64,000 bases of DNA from Phocoenobacter uteri (GTDB lineage Bacteria > Pseudomonadota > Gammaproteobacteria > Enterobacterales > Pasteurellaceae): NCBI RefSeq assembly GCF_900454895.1, contig NZ_UGTA01000001.1:2046001-2110000 (forward strand), given 5' to 3'. Position numbers and translations under genes: made by a program. Shown piece after piece: positions 33,852-41,659 of this stretch. The notes under the pieces were generated by a model. That model made no database searches, had not been told where the DNA came from, and saw nothing but the letters and a program-made list of their open reading frames with translations. Numbering within the stretch: the first letter of the stretch is position 1; every line of letters begins with the position of its first letter.

Positions 33852-34877
33852 TTATTCAACTTTTCGTTCACGACCTAATAATGATGCAACCCCTTTTCGG
33901 ATATGGGCTTTGGTATCTTGTCCACAAAATAGCATTTTATAAAGTTGTTCCACAATTGGCATTTCAACCTTGTATTTTTGGGCTAATAAGTAGGCCTCAC
34001 GGGTATTGTAATACCCTTCCACCACTTGTCCAATTTCTTGCATTGCTTCATCAACATTTTTGCCTTGCCCAATCATCAATCCAAAACGACGATTACGAGA
34101 TTGATTGTCGGTACAGGTCAGCATTAAATCGCCAAGCCCCGCCATTCCCATCAGGCTTGTCGGATTACCACCAAGTGCCGTACATAATTGACTAATTTCC
34201 GCAATGCCACGTGTAATCAATGCCGTTCTGGCATTTGCCCCGAAGCCTAAACCGTCAGAAAGCCCGGCCCCGATCGCAATCACATTTTTAATCGCACCGC
34301 CTAGCTGAACGGCGATCATATCTTCATTCAAATACACACGGAATGCCTTTGAGCAGTGAATACGTTGTTGCATTTCTTCGGCAAATTTTAAATCTGTTGA
34401 AGCGAGAGAAATTGCTGTAGGTAAGCCTGTCGCTAACTCTTTTGCAAAAGTTGGACCAGAAAGCACCGCTTGTGGGTGTTCTACTCCTAAAATTTCTTTT
34501 ACAACACAATGTAATAAGCGTCCTGTGTGGTGTTCCAATCCTTTGGTTGCCCACATAATGCGATGATCATCTCGAATAAAAGGTTTTATTTGCTGTAACA
34601 CATCATCAAAAACGTGGCTTGGCACGACAATCAAAATATCTTTTACTGCACCTAATACTTTTTCTAAATCACTCTCTAAAATCAAGCTATCAGGAAAAGT
34701 AACATCAGGTAAAAACTCTTGATTCTTACGCTCTTGTTGCATTTTTTGTATTTTATGCGGCGAATGCCCCCACAAATAAGCCGTTTCTCCTTGCTGAGAA
34801 AGTGCAATCGCTAATGATGTGCCATACGATCCTGCCCCCAATACTGCAATTGGTGCAGAATAAAGTGATTTTTTCAT
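33852..34877 (-). CDS. gpsA: Glycerol-3-phosphate dehydrogenase [NAD(P)+]
   Basis: Makes sn-glycerol-3-phosphate from dihydroxyacetone phosphate for phospholipid synthesis. The Rossmann motif lies in IAVLGAGSYGTSLAIAL (about 11-27). The catalytic Lys is in LGGAIKNVIAIGAGL and the substrate loop is NARTALITRGIAE. The length of 341 is normal. Thirteen bases separate it from cysE. It complements the glpT/glpQ route that imports the same metabolite (50536-53098). Confidence 0.98.
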   Translation of the reverse strand: MKKSLYSAPIAVLGAGSYGTSLAIALSQQGETAYLWGHSPHKIQKMQQERKNQEFLPDVTFPDSLILESDLEKVLGAVKDILIVVPSHVFDDVLQQIKPFIRDDHRIMWATKGLEHHTGRLLHCVVKEILGVEHPQAVLSGPTFAKELATGLPTAISLASTDLKFAEEMQQRIHCSKAFRVYLNEDMIAVQLGGAIKNVIAIGAGLSDGLGFGANARTALITRGIAEISQLCTALGGNPTSLMGMAGLGDLMLTCTDNQSRNRRFGLMIGQGKNVDEAMQEIGQVVEGYYNTREAYLLAQKYKVEMPIVEQLYKMLFCGQDTKAHIRKGVASLLGRERKVE

Positions 34878-34886
34878 TTTAATGTC

Positions 34887-35345
34887 CTATTTAACCCATT
34901 TATCTTCATCTTGTTTACGCTCAAAATCAGCGTCAAAAGTTTCTGTTCGTGAAAAGCCTTGTGAATATTGCGTATTAAATTTCATTCGTGTTGAAAAATA
35001 GTTTAACAGATAAGTAGTAATAATGGTTTTTGTAAAAGGCAAAAGTAATAAAATCGCTAAAATATCACTCAAAAATCCCGGAATAACCAATAAAATTCCC
35101 GCAACGGCATATTGAACCGAAGAAATGACGGCATCTTGGGGAATTTTACCTTGTGCTAATTGTTGGCGAATAGAAAAGAGTGTAGCAAGCCCACGCAAGC
35201 GGATCAGCCATAAACCTGCGGCTGAAATAAAAATCATCAATAGAATTAAAAATAATACACTCGTATTTGAACCAATCGCCACTAATAATGAGATTTCGCA
35301 ATAGATATATAAAAAGAAGAAAAGAAAGAAACGCATTGCAAACAT
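34887..35345 (-). CDS. fxsA: FxsA family membrane protein
   Basis: A 152-residue inner-membrane protein with three to four hydrophobic segments. The FxsA core is visible as EISLLVAIGSNTSVLF, then a cytoplasmic block LRGLATLFSIRQQLAQGKIP and PGFLSDILAILLLLPF-type sequence. E. coli FxsA was found as a suppressor of phage-F exclusion; its normal job is unknown. AAGGATCAATT precedes the ATG. It is first in the run with gpsA, cysE and yajQ, ten bases before gpsA. Confidence 0.9.
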   Translation of the reverse strand: MFAMRFFLFFFLYIYCEISLLVAIGSNTSVLFLILLMIFISAAGLWLIRLRGLATLFSIRQQLAQGKIPQDAVISSVQYAVAGILLVIPGFLSDILAILLLLPFTKTIITTYLLNYFSTRMKFNTQYSQGFSRTETFDADFERKQDEDKWVK

Positions 35346-35458
35346 AATTGATCCTTATTTGATAAATAATCTAATTACATAGATAGTGGCATAAAATCTC
35401 TTTTCAAGGGGAACTATTTTTATAAAATATTTAATGCGACCGAACGGAAATACCTATT

Positions 35459-35474
35459 TGTGAAATTTGTCACA
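35459..35474. promoter_or_regulatory. Perfect CRP site between fxsA and talB
   Basis: TGTGA-AATTTG-TCACA is an exact match to the symmetric CRP consensus half-sites. It is centred 99 bases before the talB ATG and 121 bases before the fxsA ATG, so it could serve either divergent promoter. Confidence 0.85.
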
Positions 35475-35565
35475 AAATTAGTATCCAAATTTACATTATT
35501 TGCTGTTATTATATACGCATATTTTATACATAGTTTTATCTTTACACTCACAGGAGAATTTAAGA

Positions 35566-36516
35566 ATGAGTCAATTAGACAATTTAAGAGAGATGACCGT
35601 TGTTGTTGCGGATACTGGCGATATTGAAGCAATTAAAATGTATCAACCAGAAGATGCAACCACTAATCCATCGTTAATTTTAAGTGCATCAGCATTACCA
35701 CAATATGCACCACTTATTGATGACGCAGTGGCTTACGCAAAAGCACAAAGCGATGATAAAGCACAACAACTGATTGATGCAGAAGATAAATTAGCGGTAA
35801 ATATCGGTTTAGAAATCTTAAAAGTAGTAAAAGGTCGTATTTCAACTGAAGTTGATGCACGTCTTTCTTACAACACTCAAGCAACTATCGAAAAAGCACG
35901 CAAACTTATCCGTTTATACAATGAAGCAGGTATCAGCAATGACCGTATTTTGATCAAAGTTGCCTCAACTTGGCAAGGTATCAAAGCAGCAGAAGTGTTA
36001 GAAAAAGAAGGTATTAACTGTAACTTAACGTTATTATTCTCACAAGCTCAAGCACGTGCGTGTGCAGAAGCAGGTGCATACTTAATTTCACCTTTCGTTG
36101 GACGTATCTTAGACTGGTACAAAGCAAATTCAGACAAGAAAGAATATGCACCAGCAGAAGATCCAGGTGTAATTTCGGTTACTTCAATTTACAACTATTA
36201 CAAAGAACACGGCTATAACACTGTTGTTATGGGTGCAAGTTTCCGTAATATCGGCGAAATCACTGAATTAGCAGGTTGTGATCGTTTAACTATCGCACCA
36301 GGATTATTAAAAGAATTAAGTGAAGCAAACGCGGAGTTACCACGTAAATTAGAATACAAAGGCGAAATCAAAGCACGTCCAGCACCAATGACAGAAGCGG
36401 AATTCTACTGGGAACACAACCAAGATCCAATGGCTGTTGAAAAACTTGCAGAAGGCATCCGTAAATTTGCGGTAGATACTGAAAAATTAGAAGCGATGTT
36501 AATTGAGAAATTATAA
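35566..36516 (+). CDS. talB: Transaldolase
   Basis: Pentose-phosphate-pathway enzyme that moves a dihydroxyacetone unit between sedoheptulose-7-P and glyceraldehyde-3-P. The 316-residue TIM barrel begins MSQLDNLREMTVVVADTGD. The Schiff-base Lys is in RILIKVASTWQGIKAAE, and SLTATFS-like text appears as CNLTLLFSQAQA. Family motifs TTNPSLIL and PFVGRILDWYK are also present. ATG 35566 was chosen over the longer reading because CAGGAG lies 10 bases upstream and the N-terminus matches TalB. Confidence 0.98.
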   Translation: MSQLDNLREMTVVVADTGDIEAIKMYQPEDATTNPSLILSASALPQYAPLIDDAVAYAKAQSDDKAQQLIDAEDKLAVNIGLEILKVVKGRISTEVDARLSYNTQATIEKARKLIRLYNEAGISNDRILIKVASTWQGIKAAEVLEKEGINCNLTLLFSQAQARACAEAGAYLISPFVGRILDWYKANSDKKEYAPAEDPGVISVTSIYNYYKEHGYNTVVMGASFRNIGEITELAGCDRLTIAPGLLKELSEANAELPRKLEYKGEIKARPAPMTEAEFYWEHNQDPMAVEKLAEGIRKFAVDTEKLEAMLIEKL

Positions 36517-36537
36517 TTACTAGCTTTTCATATTTAA

Positions 36538-36572
36538 AAAATCCCCTAATTACTTTATTTTTAGGGGATTTT
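36538..36572. terminator. Terminator between talB and yjdM
   Basis: AAAATCCCCTAA (36538-36549) pairs exactly with TTAGGGGATTTT (36561-36572). The genes converge, so it is likely bidirectional. Confidence 0.9.
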
Positions 36573-36590
36573 ATCATTTATTACTATCTA

Positions 36591-36914
36591 TTATGCTTTT
36601 TTCAAAAACTCTGATTTAAGCATAATTTTGCCACAATCCACATCGTGATCACCGTCAACTAAGCGAATGCCTTTGTATTTTGTGCCTTTTTTCAATACTT
36701 GTGATGAACCTTTCAATTTTAAATCTTTGATTAAAATCACATCGTCGCCATCGGCTAATAAATTACCATTACTATCTTTAACAATTAACTGGTCTTCATC
36801 TTCTTGTTCAACTTCTTCGCCTGTCCATTCATAAGCACATTCTGGGCAAACGAATTGAATTGAATCGTGGTATGTGTGTTCACAGCTACATTTTGGGCAA
36901 ATTGGAAATTCCAT
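36591..36914 (-). CDS. yjdM: Zinc-ribbon protein YjdM (PhnA family)
   Basis: A 107-residue cytoplasmic protein. The N-terminal zinc ribbon has cysteines in FPICPKCSCEHTYHD and QFVCPECAYEW, and a C-terminal SH3-like domain contains SNGNLLADGDDVILIKDLKL and VDCGKIMLKSEFLKKA. The family is called alkylphosphonate-utilisation PhnA, but it is not required for phosphonate use in E. coli and its role is unclear. No phosphonate genes are near. Confidence 0.93.
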   Translation of the reverse strand: MEFPICPKCSCEHTYHDSIQFVCPECAYEWTGEEVEQEDEDQLIVKDSNGNLLADGDDVILIKDLKLKGSSQVLKKGTKYKGIRLVDGDHDVDCGKIMLKSEFLKKA

Positions 36915-36974
36915 AAATAATCCTTAAAACTTATATTAAATAAAAATAAAGGCGATATTGTACTGGGTTTTGGG

Positions 36975-37784
36975 TTATTTGTCTTGTCGGATTCGCCAAT
37001 AAGTGGCAAAGCGAGGTTTCCCTTTTGAAGTAAAACCACGATATTTATAAGTGATAAGAGTTCCAATTTGAGGTGGGTTTTCTCGCTCTTTATCTGAAAA
37101 TCCTGAGCCAATTTTAAATGTACCATACTCATTTTGGCAACTGAGCGATCCCATTTTATCTTTGTATTTTCCTTTACCTATGTGATGGGATATAACGGTA
37201 CATTCATCATCATAAACTGCTTTAAATTTTAAAATTTGGGCAGACCGTCCTTTTATATAAGGAGATTTTGGATTACGAATGACAACACCTTCGCCTTTGA
37301 GGCTTTGAATTTCTTGAAAGAAGGAAGTTAAATGTGCTTTGTTTTTAATCGGAATTTGCTTGATGATTTTAATGTAAGGCGTTGGATGCTCGTTTAAATA
37401 ATTTTCTAATTTTTGTAACCGACTAAATAAATCGCCTTTAGCATTTGGCACATCAAACACATACAATTTTAGTTTCTGCCATTTCTCAGAATTTGAACCT
37501 CGAATAATCGAAGAAATTTGACTAAATTGATCACGCCCACTAAATAATTCGCCATCAATTTCAAAAGGGGGAAAATTTTTGGTGAAATAATTGGGGGCAG
37601 AGAGCGGATAAGCTTGACGGCTTAATAACGTTTTGCCATTCCAAAATCCTCTGATTCCATCCAATTTTTCCGACATTACCCAGTATGTAATATTTTGATT
37701 TTTATAATGTTCAAGTAACATTAAATTTAATGGCTGGGCGAATAAGTTAGGGATAAATAAACAAAGTAATAGAAATCGTTTCAT
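36975..37784 (-). CDS. ligA: ATP-dependent DNA ligase with signal peptide (Lig E type)
   Basis: A 269-residue minimal ATP-dependent DNA ligase. The N-terminus is a signal peptide (MKRFLLLCLFIPNLFAQ), so it should act in the periplasm. The adenylation motif I is SEKLDGIRGFW (Lys about 40), motif III is FEIDGELFSGR, motif IV is KGEGVVIRNP, and motif V is QILKFK. The OB domain ends with PRFATYWRIRQ. Naturally competent bacteria such as Haemophilus and Neisseria carry this type, and it may handle incoming or extracellular DNA. A CRP-S site upstream supports control by competence. Unrelated to the essential NAD-dependent LigA despite the shared symbol. Confidence 0.93.
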   Translation of the reverse strand: MKRFLLLCLFIPNLFAQPLNLMLLEHYKNQNITYWVMSEKLDGIRGFWNGKTLLSRQAYPLSAPNYFTKNFPPFEIDGELFSGRDQFSQISSIIRGSNSEKWQKLKLYVFDVPNAKGDLFSRLQKLENYLNEHPTPYIKIIKQIPIKNKAHLTSFFQEIQSLKGEGVVIRNPKSPYIKGRSAQILKFKAVYDDECTVISHHIGKGKYKDKMGSLSCQNEYGTFKIGSGFSDKERENPPQIGTLITYKYRGFTSKGKPRFATYWRIRQDK

Positions 37785-37861
37785 CGGTCTTTTTTAAGTG
37801 AATAATAGATACTATTACTATAAAAAAATTGCGTGATAAAATCAGGTATCAAAACGTTTTT

Positions 37862-37877
37862 TACGATCGCGATCGCA
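37862..37877 (-). promoter_or_regulatory. CRP-S (Sxy-dependent competence) site upstream of the DNA ligase gene
   Basis: On the minus strand: TGCGA-TCGCGA-TCGTA, within T- and A-runs. The competence consensus is TGCGA-N6-TCGCA, so one base differs. A -10-like TATAGT (37817-37822) puts the site centre about 60 bases upstream of the start point, the usual activator distance. Confidence 0.75.
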
Positions 37878-37978
37878 AAAATGATAAGCGGTCATTTTTT
37901 TATGAAAATTTGCAAAATAGGGTAACAAGCTATTTTTAGTTATCTTAAATTATATTTGGAATAAATGTCATTTCTCGC

Positions 37979-38024
37979 TTGACACTGTGTTTATAACCAG
38001 TAAAATAACTGTATAAAAACACAG
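37979..38024 (+). promoter_or_regulatory. Promoter with two SOS (LexA) boxes
   Basis: A consensus -35 TTGACA (37979-37984) and -10 TAAAAT (38001-38006) are separated by exactly 16 bases. Those 16 bases are an SOS box CTG-N10-CAG (37985-38000). A second, better SOS box CTGTATAAAAACACAG lies at 38009-38024, over the start point. GGAG (38032-38035) is the ribosome site of the next gene. Confidence 0.85.
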
Positions 38025-38042
38025 TTTGTTTTGGAGATTAAA

Positions 38043-38477
38043 ATGGCTCGATTAAGAAAGTTAAATAGAGAATTACCTTATCAACCAATGCCTCTATTTC
38101 GTGATACTCATGCAGAGCGTTCAATTAAATTGGATTTGAATTCATTGTGTATTAAACGCCCTACGGATACTTTTTTTATACAGGTTAAAAATCCCCATTT
38201 ATTGGCGTGGGGAATAGAATTAGATGACTTGCTAATTGTGGAAAAACGGAGTGTGTTTAAGATCAACGATATGATTGTGATTGAAAAAAATAATGAATAT
38301 AAGTTTTACCAATTTTTTAATGCCACAAATCAAGAAAAAATACTTTTTTCATTAGATAGCGCTGAGCCAAACTTAAGAATTCAGCATTGGAATGACATCA
38401 ATGTCGCAGGCGTTATTACGAATATTGTGCATCAGGTACGTAGCCAAATGCCACGCACCCCACAATATATGGTTTAA
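38043..38477 (+). CDS. UmuD-like (S24 fold) protein lacking catalytic Ser and Lys
   Basis: A 144-residue protein that aligns with E. coli UmuD across IDLN...P...TYF...GI..GDLLIV: here LDLNSLCIKRPTDTFF, then AWGIELDDLLIVEKRSVF and NDMIVIEKNNEYKFYQF. The catalytic Ser60 position is His52, and the catalytic Lys97 position is Tyr89 or Gln90. The Cys-Gly self-cleavage site is not found. It is therefore a non-proteolytic relative, possibly standing in for UmuD' or binding a polymerase, RecA or LexA. ATG 38043 has GGAG eight bases upstream. Two SOS boxes precede it. No umuC-like gene follows; nfo converges 31 bases later. An SOS-regulated impA-type UmuD relative has been described in H. influenzae; orthology cannot be settled here. 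Confidence 0.75.
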   Translation: MARLRKLNRELPYQPMPLFRDTHAERSIKLDLNSLCIKRPTDTFFIQVKNPHLLAWGIELDDLLIVEKRSVFKINDMIVIEKNNEYKFYQFFNATNQEKILFSLDSAEPNLRIQHWNDINVAGVITNIVHQVRSQMPRTPQYMV

Positions 38478-38508
38478 TAATGGGTAAAAATCCCTAAAAA
38501 TTTGACCG

Positions 38509-39351
38509 CTATCGTTGTAAAGAGCGTAGGAAACGGATTTCTTCTGCCCAAATATCAGGATTGATTGTTTCTAAAATCAGCGGAATTTCATTAAAGCGAT
38601 CATCATTCATAATGAATTTGAAAATATCCGTACCAATTGTGCCTTCTTGTAAAGTATGATGGCGATCGACTCGGCTACCAAGCGACGTTTTAGAGCCATT
38701 TAAGTGCATTCCGCGTAGATATTGAAAACCAACGGTATTTTCAAACTCCGTGAAGACTTGTTCGCAGCCTTCAAGGGTTGAAATATCATAGCCTGCAGAA
38801 AAAGTATGGCAAGTATCTAAACAAACACCAACACGGCTTTTATCTTCTACTTGTTCAATAATCTGTGCTAGATGATCAAAATGCCAACCTAAATTTGTAC
38901 CTTGCCCAGCGGTGTTTTCTATTACGGCAACCACATTCGGTACACTTTCAATTGCAATATTTAGCGATTCAGCAATACGACTTAAACAAGCTTTTTCATC
39001 TATTTTATTCAGGTGACTACCGGGATGGAAATTTAATAATTTAATTCCAAGTTGCTCACAACGTTGCATTTCATCAATAAAGGCTTCACGTGATTTTTGT
39101 AAGTTTTCTGTATCTGGATTACCTAAATTGATAAGGTAACTATCGTGTGGCAAAATTTGATCAGCACTAAAATTATGTACTTTACAAAAACGCTTAAATT
39201 TTTCAATGCTATCTTTTTTTAAGGGGGCGGCTTTCCATTGACGTTGATTTTTGGTAAATAATGCGAAAGCATTCGCCCCAATTTCAACCGCTCGTAATAC
39301 TGCATTTTCTACCCCACCAGCAGCACTCACGTGAGCACCAATATATTTCAT
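38509..39351 (-). CDS. nfo: Endonuclease IV
   Basis: An AP endonuclease of base-excision repair with a three-zinc TIM-barrel active site. It has 280 residues beginning MKYIGAHVSAAGGVENAVLR. Metal ligands are visible in LLNFHPGSH, VAVIENTAGQG, VGVCLDTCHTFSAGYD and MHLNGSKTSLGSRVDRHH. It is convergent with the SOS-controlled UmuD-like gene and divergent from torD. Confidence 0.98.
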   Translation of the reverse strand: MKYIGAHVSAAGGVENAVLRAVEIGANAFALFTKNQRQWKAAPLKKDSIEKFKRFCKVHNFSADQILPHDSYLINLGNPDTENLQKSREAFIDEMQRCEQLGIKLLNFHPGSHLNKIDEKACLSRIAESLNIAIESVPNVVAVIENTAGQGTNLGWHFDHLAQIIEQVEDKSRVGVCLDTCHTFSAGYDISTLEGCEQVFTEFENTVGFQYLRGMHLNGSKTSLGSRVDRHHTLQEGTIGTDIFKFIMNDDRFNEIPLILETINPDIWAEEIRFLRSLQR

Positions 39352-39413
39352 TTTTTATCCCTAATTCTTGTGTATAATATCTTTTTTAAATTTTGATTAG
39401 GTTATTTTACATT

Positions 39414-39971
39414 ATGACAGACCAAACCTCTATTAATGATTTTTCTTTACTATGTCGCCTCTTCGGTAATCTTTTTTACAGAACTCCGACAGATCCTATT
39501 CTTGAAGGTACTTTTGAATGGCTTAAACAAGGTAATTTACGTGCAAATTGGGCATTAAATCTTGATGCACAAGGTGAAAATGCGTTAAATACTCTTGAAA
39601 AATTAGCCTCTCCAGCAGAATTAGCGGTCAGTTTTAATTCACTTTTTGCAGAAAATGGTAATGTTGATACTCAACTTTCTAGTTATGGCATTGATGTGCA
39701 AGAGTTCATCACTTTCCGCGAACAACGAGGGATGCCTGAGTTAACAAATGCTGATCACGTGGCATTATTACTTTTGACTGCCTCTTGGATTGAAGATAAT
39801 CTTGATTCAACAGAAGCCCAAAAGGATTTATTCCAACGCTTTTTATTACCTTGTGCGAGCAAGTTTTTAGGCAAAGTTGAAGCCTTTGATACGTCATTCT
39901 ACAAAGCCTTAGCCCAACTTACTCGTGATGCTTTAAGTGCAATGGCGGATGAATTGGAAGAGAGTAATTGA
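39414..39971 (+). CDS. TorD/DmsD-family molybdoenzyme chaperone
   Basis: A 185-residue all-helical protein of the TorD family that protects and matures a molybdopterin oxidoreductase before Tat export. Evidence: FSLLCRLFGNLFYRTPTDP at the N-terminus, an early YDSLFxxxG-like motif as FNSLFAENGNVDTQLSSYG, and the DHVALLLLTASWI helix typical of these proteins. No partner enzyme is encoded nearby, so it may serve a distant dmsABC or torA-type operon, or be a YcdY-like member. ATG 39414 was preferred to a TTG 21 bases upstream. Confidence 0.85.
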   Translation: MTDQTSINDFSLLCRLFGNLFYRTPTDPILEGTFEWLKQGNLRANWALNLDAQGENALNTLEKLASPAELAVSFNSLFAENGNVDTQLSSYGIDVQEFITFREQRGMPELTNADHVALLLLTASWIEDNLDSTEAQKDLFQRFLLPCASKFLGKVEAFDTSFYKALAQLTRDALSAMADELEESN

Positions 39972-39988
39972 TAAATCATGGATATGTG

Positions 39989-40032
39989 TTTGTTAATCTC
40001 AAAAATTGAACATAACTTTTGAGATTAACAAA
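39989..40032. repeat. 16-bp inverted repeat after torD
   Basis: TTTGTTAATCTCAAAA (39989-40004) pairs exactly with 40017-40032 across 12 bases. There is no T-run, so it is at best a weak terminator; it could also be an old insertion end. Confidence 0.6.
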
Positions 40033-40412
40033 GTAAGATTTACTAACTTCATAAACAAGATTTTTTTATTTCTTCTTTAATTTTATTCAATATGGGATAT
40101 ACCACTTTAACTAACAGCTTAATTTACCATTATAATACAGATGATAGTGATATAGAAAACACCATTTTGATCGAATAAATTAAATCTACTTTGATGAGTA
40201 AATTGGCGGTTTGTAAAGTAAGGATAGAATTCAAGAGCATCGTAGGGGTTCTATTCTTTGTCAATTTTGGATGCAATGGGAGTGCTATTATCCCTTATAT
40301 ATTAGTTTTTACTAAACTTTAATTAACTATATTTATTGTTAAATCAATCAGTTATACTGAAGTTTATTAAAAAATAAGTCATAAAGTTCAGTCATTAGCG
40401 TTAATATAAAGG

Positions 40413-40532
40413 GAATTTAAGCACTTGGATGACTTAAAACTGGCAATGAAAAAGTATCTTAAGTATTATAATGTAATAATTAAGATTGACCTGAAAAGAC
40501 AAGCCTATGTTAAACACAGAAGTCACATTTTA
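40413..40532 (+). pseudogene. IS3-family (IS150-like) transposase C-terminal remnant
   Basis: Forty in-frame codons read EFKHLDDLKLAMKKYLKYYN followed by VIIKIDLKRQAYVKHRSHIL. This follows the C-terminal end of IS150-type OrfB integrases, where the pattern is YI.YYN..RIK..LKGLSPV.YRT..L. Several invariant residues are already lost (Gly-Leu-Ser-Pro is replaced by Arg-Gln-Ala-Tyr), an in-frame stop lies six bases upstream, and no catalytic DDE part or inverted repeats are seen. It is a decayed fragment. Confidence 0.55.
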
Positions 40533-40647
40533 AGTTTAGTGATTGTCTTATATTATCTGATTTTATTTTTACACAAATAATTTTTGCAAATTTAAGATAA
40601 AATACAACCGCTTATTTACATTCAAAAATAACAAAAACGAGAACTTA

Positions 40648-41598
40648 ATGAAAAAACTAAACATTATTTTTGCTGGCACACCTGATTTTGCCGCAAAACA
40701 TTTACAACATTTAATCCATTCTGAACATAATATCGTGGCGGTTTATACTCAGCCAGACAAACCAGCTGGACGTGGTAAAAAACTTCAAGCAAGCCCTGTA
40801 AAACAGCTAGCACTTGAACATAATTTACCGGTTTATCAACCAAAAAGTTTACGCAATGAAGAGGCACAAGCTGAATTACAAGCCTTAAATGCGGATGTAA
40901 TGGTTGTGGTCGCTTATGGTTTAATTTTGCCAGAGGAGGTGTTAAATGCCCCTCGTTTAGGCTGTTTAAATGTGCACGGTTCACTATTGCCACGCTGGCG
41001 TGGTGCTGCGCCAATTCAACGTTCAATCTGGGCGGGCGATAAAGAAACGGGTGTGACCATTATGCAGATGGATAAAGGGTTAGACACTGGCGATATGCTT
41101 TATAAAGTGACCTGTGAAATTGCACAAGATGAAACCTCCGCAGGTCTTTATGAAAAATTGGCTGAACTTGCTCCACCTGCCTTGTTGGAAGTCTTGAATA
41201 ATTTAGAAAATGGTAAATATCCGCCACAGAAACAGCAAGATGATCTTGCAAATTATGCGGAAAAATTAACAAAAGAAGAGGCGAAACTTGATTGCAATTT
41301 GTCTGCTGAACAGCTAGAGCGTAATATTCGTGCTTTTAATCCTTTCCCAATTGCGTATTTAATTTTAGATATCAATGGCAAAGAAGAGCGTGTGAAAATC
41401 TATCAAGCCAATGTATTGGCACACCAAGATAAGCCTGCGGGTACGATTTTAAGTGTGGATAAAAGCGGTATCCAAATTGTCACGCAACAAGGTGTGTTGA
41501 ACATTACCCAGCTTCAACCACAAGGTAAAAAACCAATGATGATCCAAGATTTCTTAAATGGACGAGCAGATTGGTTTAAGGTTGGGGATACGATCTAA
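40648..41598 (+). CDS. fmt: Methionyl-tRNA formyltransferase
   Basis: Adds a formyl group from 10-formyl-THF to initiator Met-tRNA. The 316 residues start NIIFAGTPDFAAKHLQHLI. Catalytic Asn-His-Asp positions are in CLNVHGSLLPRWRGAAPIQR and MDKGLDTGDMLY, and the SLLPxxRG motif is intact. The C-terminal OB-like domain follows from about 210. In many relatives the order is def-fmt-rsmB-trkA. Here def is missing and rsmB lies 1.5 kb downstream behind inserted DNA. Confidence 0.98.
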   Translation: MKKLNIIFAGTPDFAAKHLQHLIHSEHNIVAVYTQPDKPAGRGKKLQASPVKQLALEHNLPVYQPKSLRNEEAQAELQALNADVMVVVAYGLILPEEVLNAPRLGCLNVHGSLLPRWRGAAPIQRSIWAGDKETGVTIMQMDKGLDTGDMLYKVTCEIAQDETSAGLYEKLAELAPPALLEVLNNLENGKYPPQKQQDDLANYAEKLTKEEAKLDCNLSAEQLERNIRAFNPFPIAYLILDINGKEERVKIYQANVLAHQDKPAGTILSVDKSGIQIVTQQGVLNITQLQPQGKKPMMIQDFLNGRADWFKVGDTI

Positions 41599-41612
41599 TC
41601 TTTTTATTAAAA

Positions 41613-41649
41613 AAGCGATTATTTAATCTGTGATTTTAAATAATCGCTT
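41613..41649. terminator. Stem-loop after fmt
   Basis: AAGCGATTATTTA (41613-41625) pairs exactly with TAAATAATCGCTT (41637-41649), loop 11 bases. The T-run is better on the minus strand, so it may have served the decayed gene that follows as well as fmt. Confidence 0.65.
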
Positions 41650-41659
41650 CATCAATTAT

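Larger units (their letters stand above)
39972..40647. other. Gene-poor 676-base region between torD and fmt
   Basis: Contains a 16-bp inverted repeat (39989-40032), a scrap of the GTAGGGG-type repeat near 40240, a transposase C-terminal remnant (40413-40532), and an uptake core (ACCGCTT, near 40607) before fmt. The rest is AT-rich DNA with stops in all frames. No def gene is present upstream of fmt, where it lies in many relatives. Confidence 0.6.

Noticed and set aside
40195..40323. A 42-codon open frame, MSKLAVCKV..., between torD and fmt
   Set aside because: No ribosome site, no recognisable sequence, and it crosses a fragment of a dispersed repeat. I do not think it is a gene.
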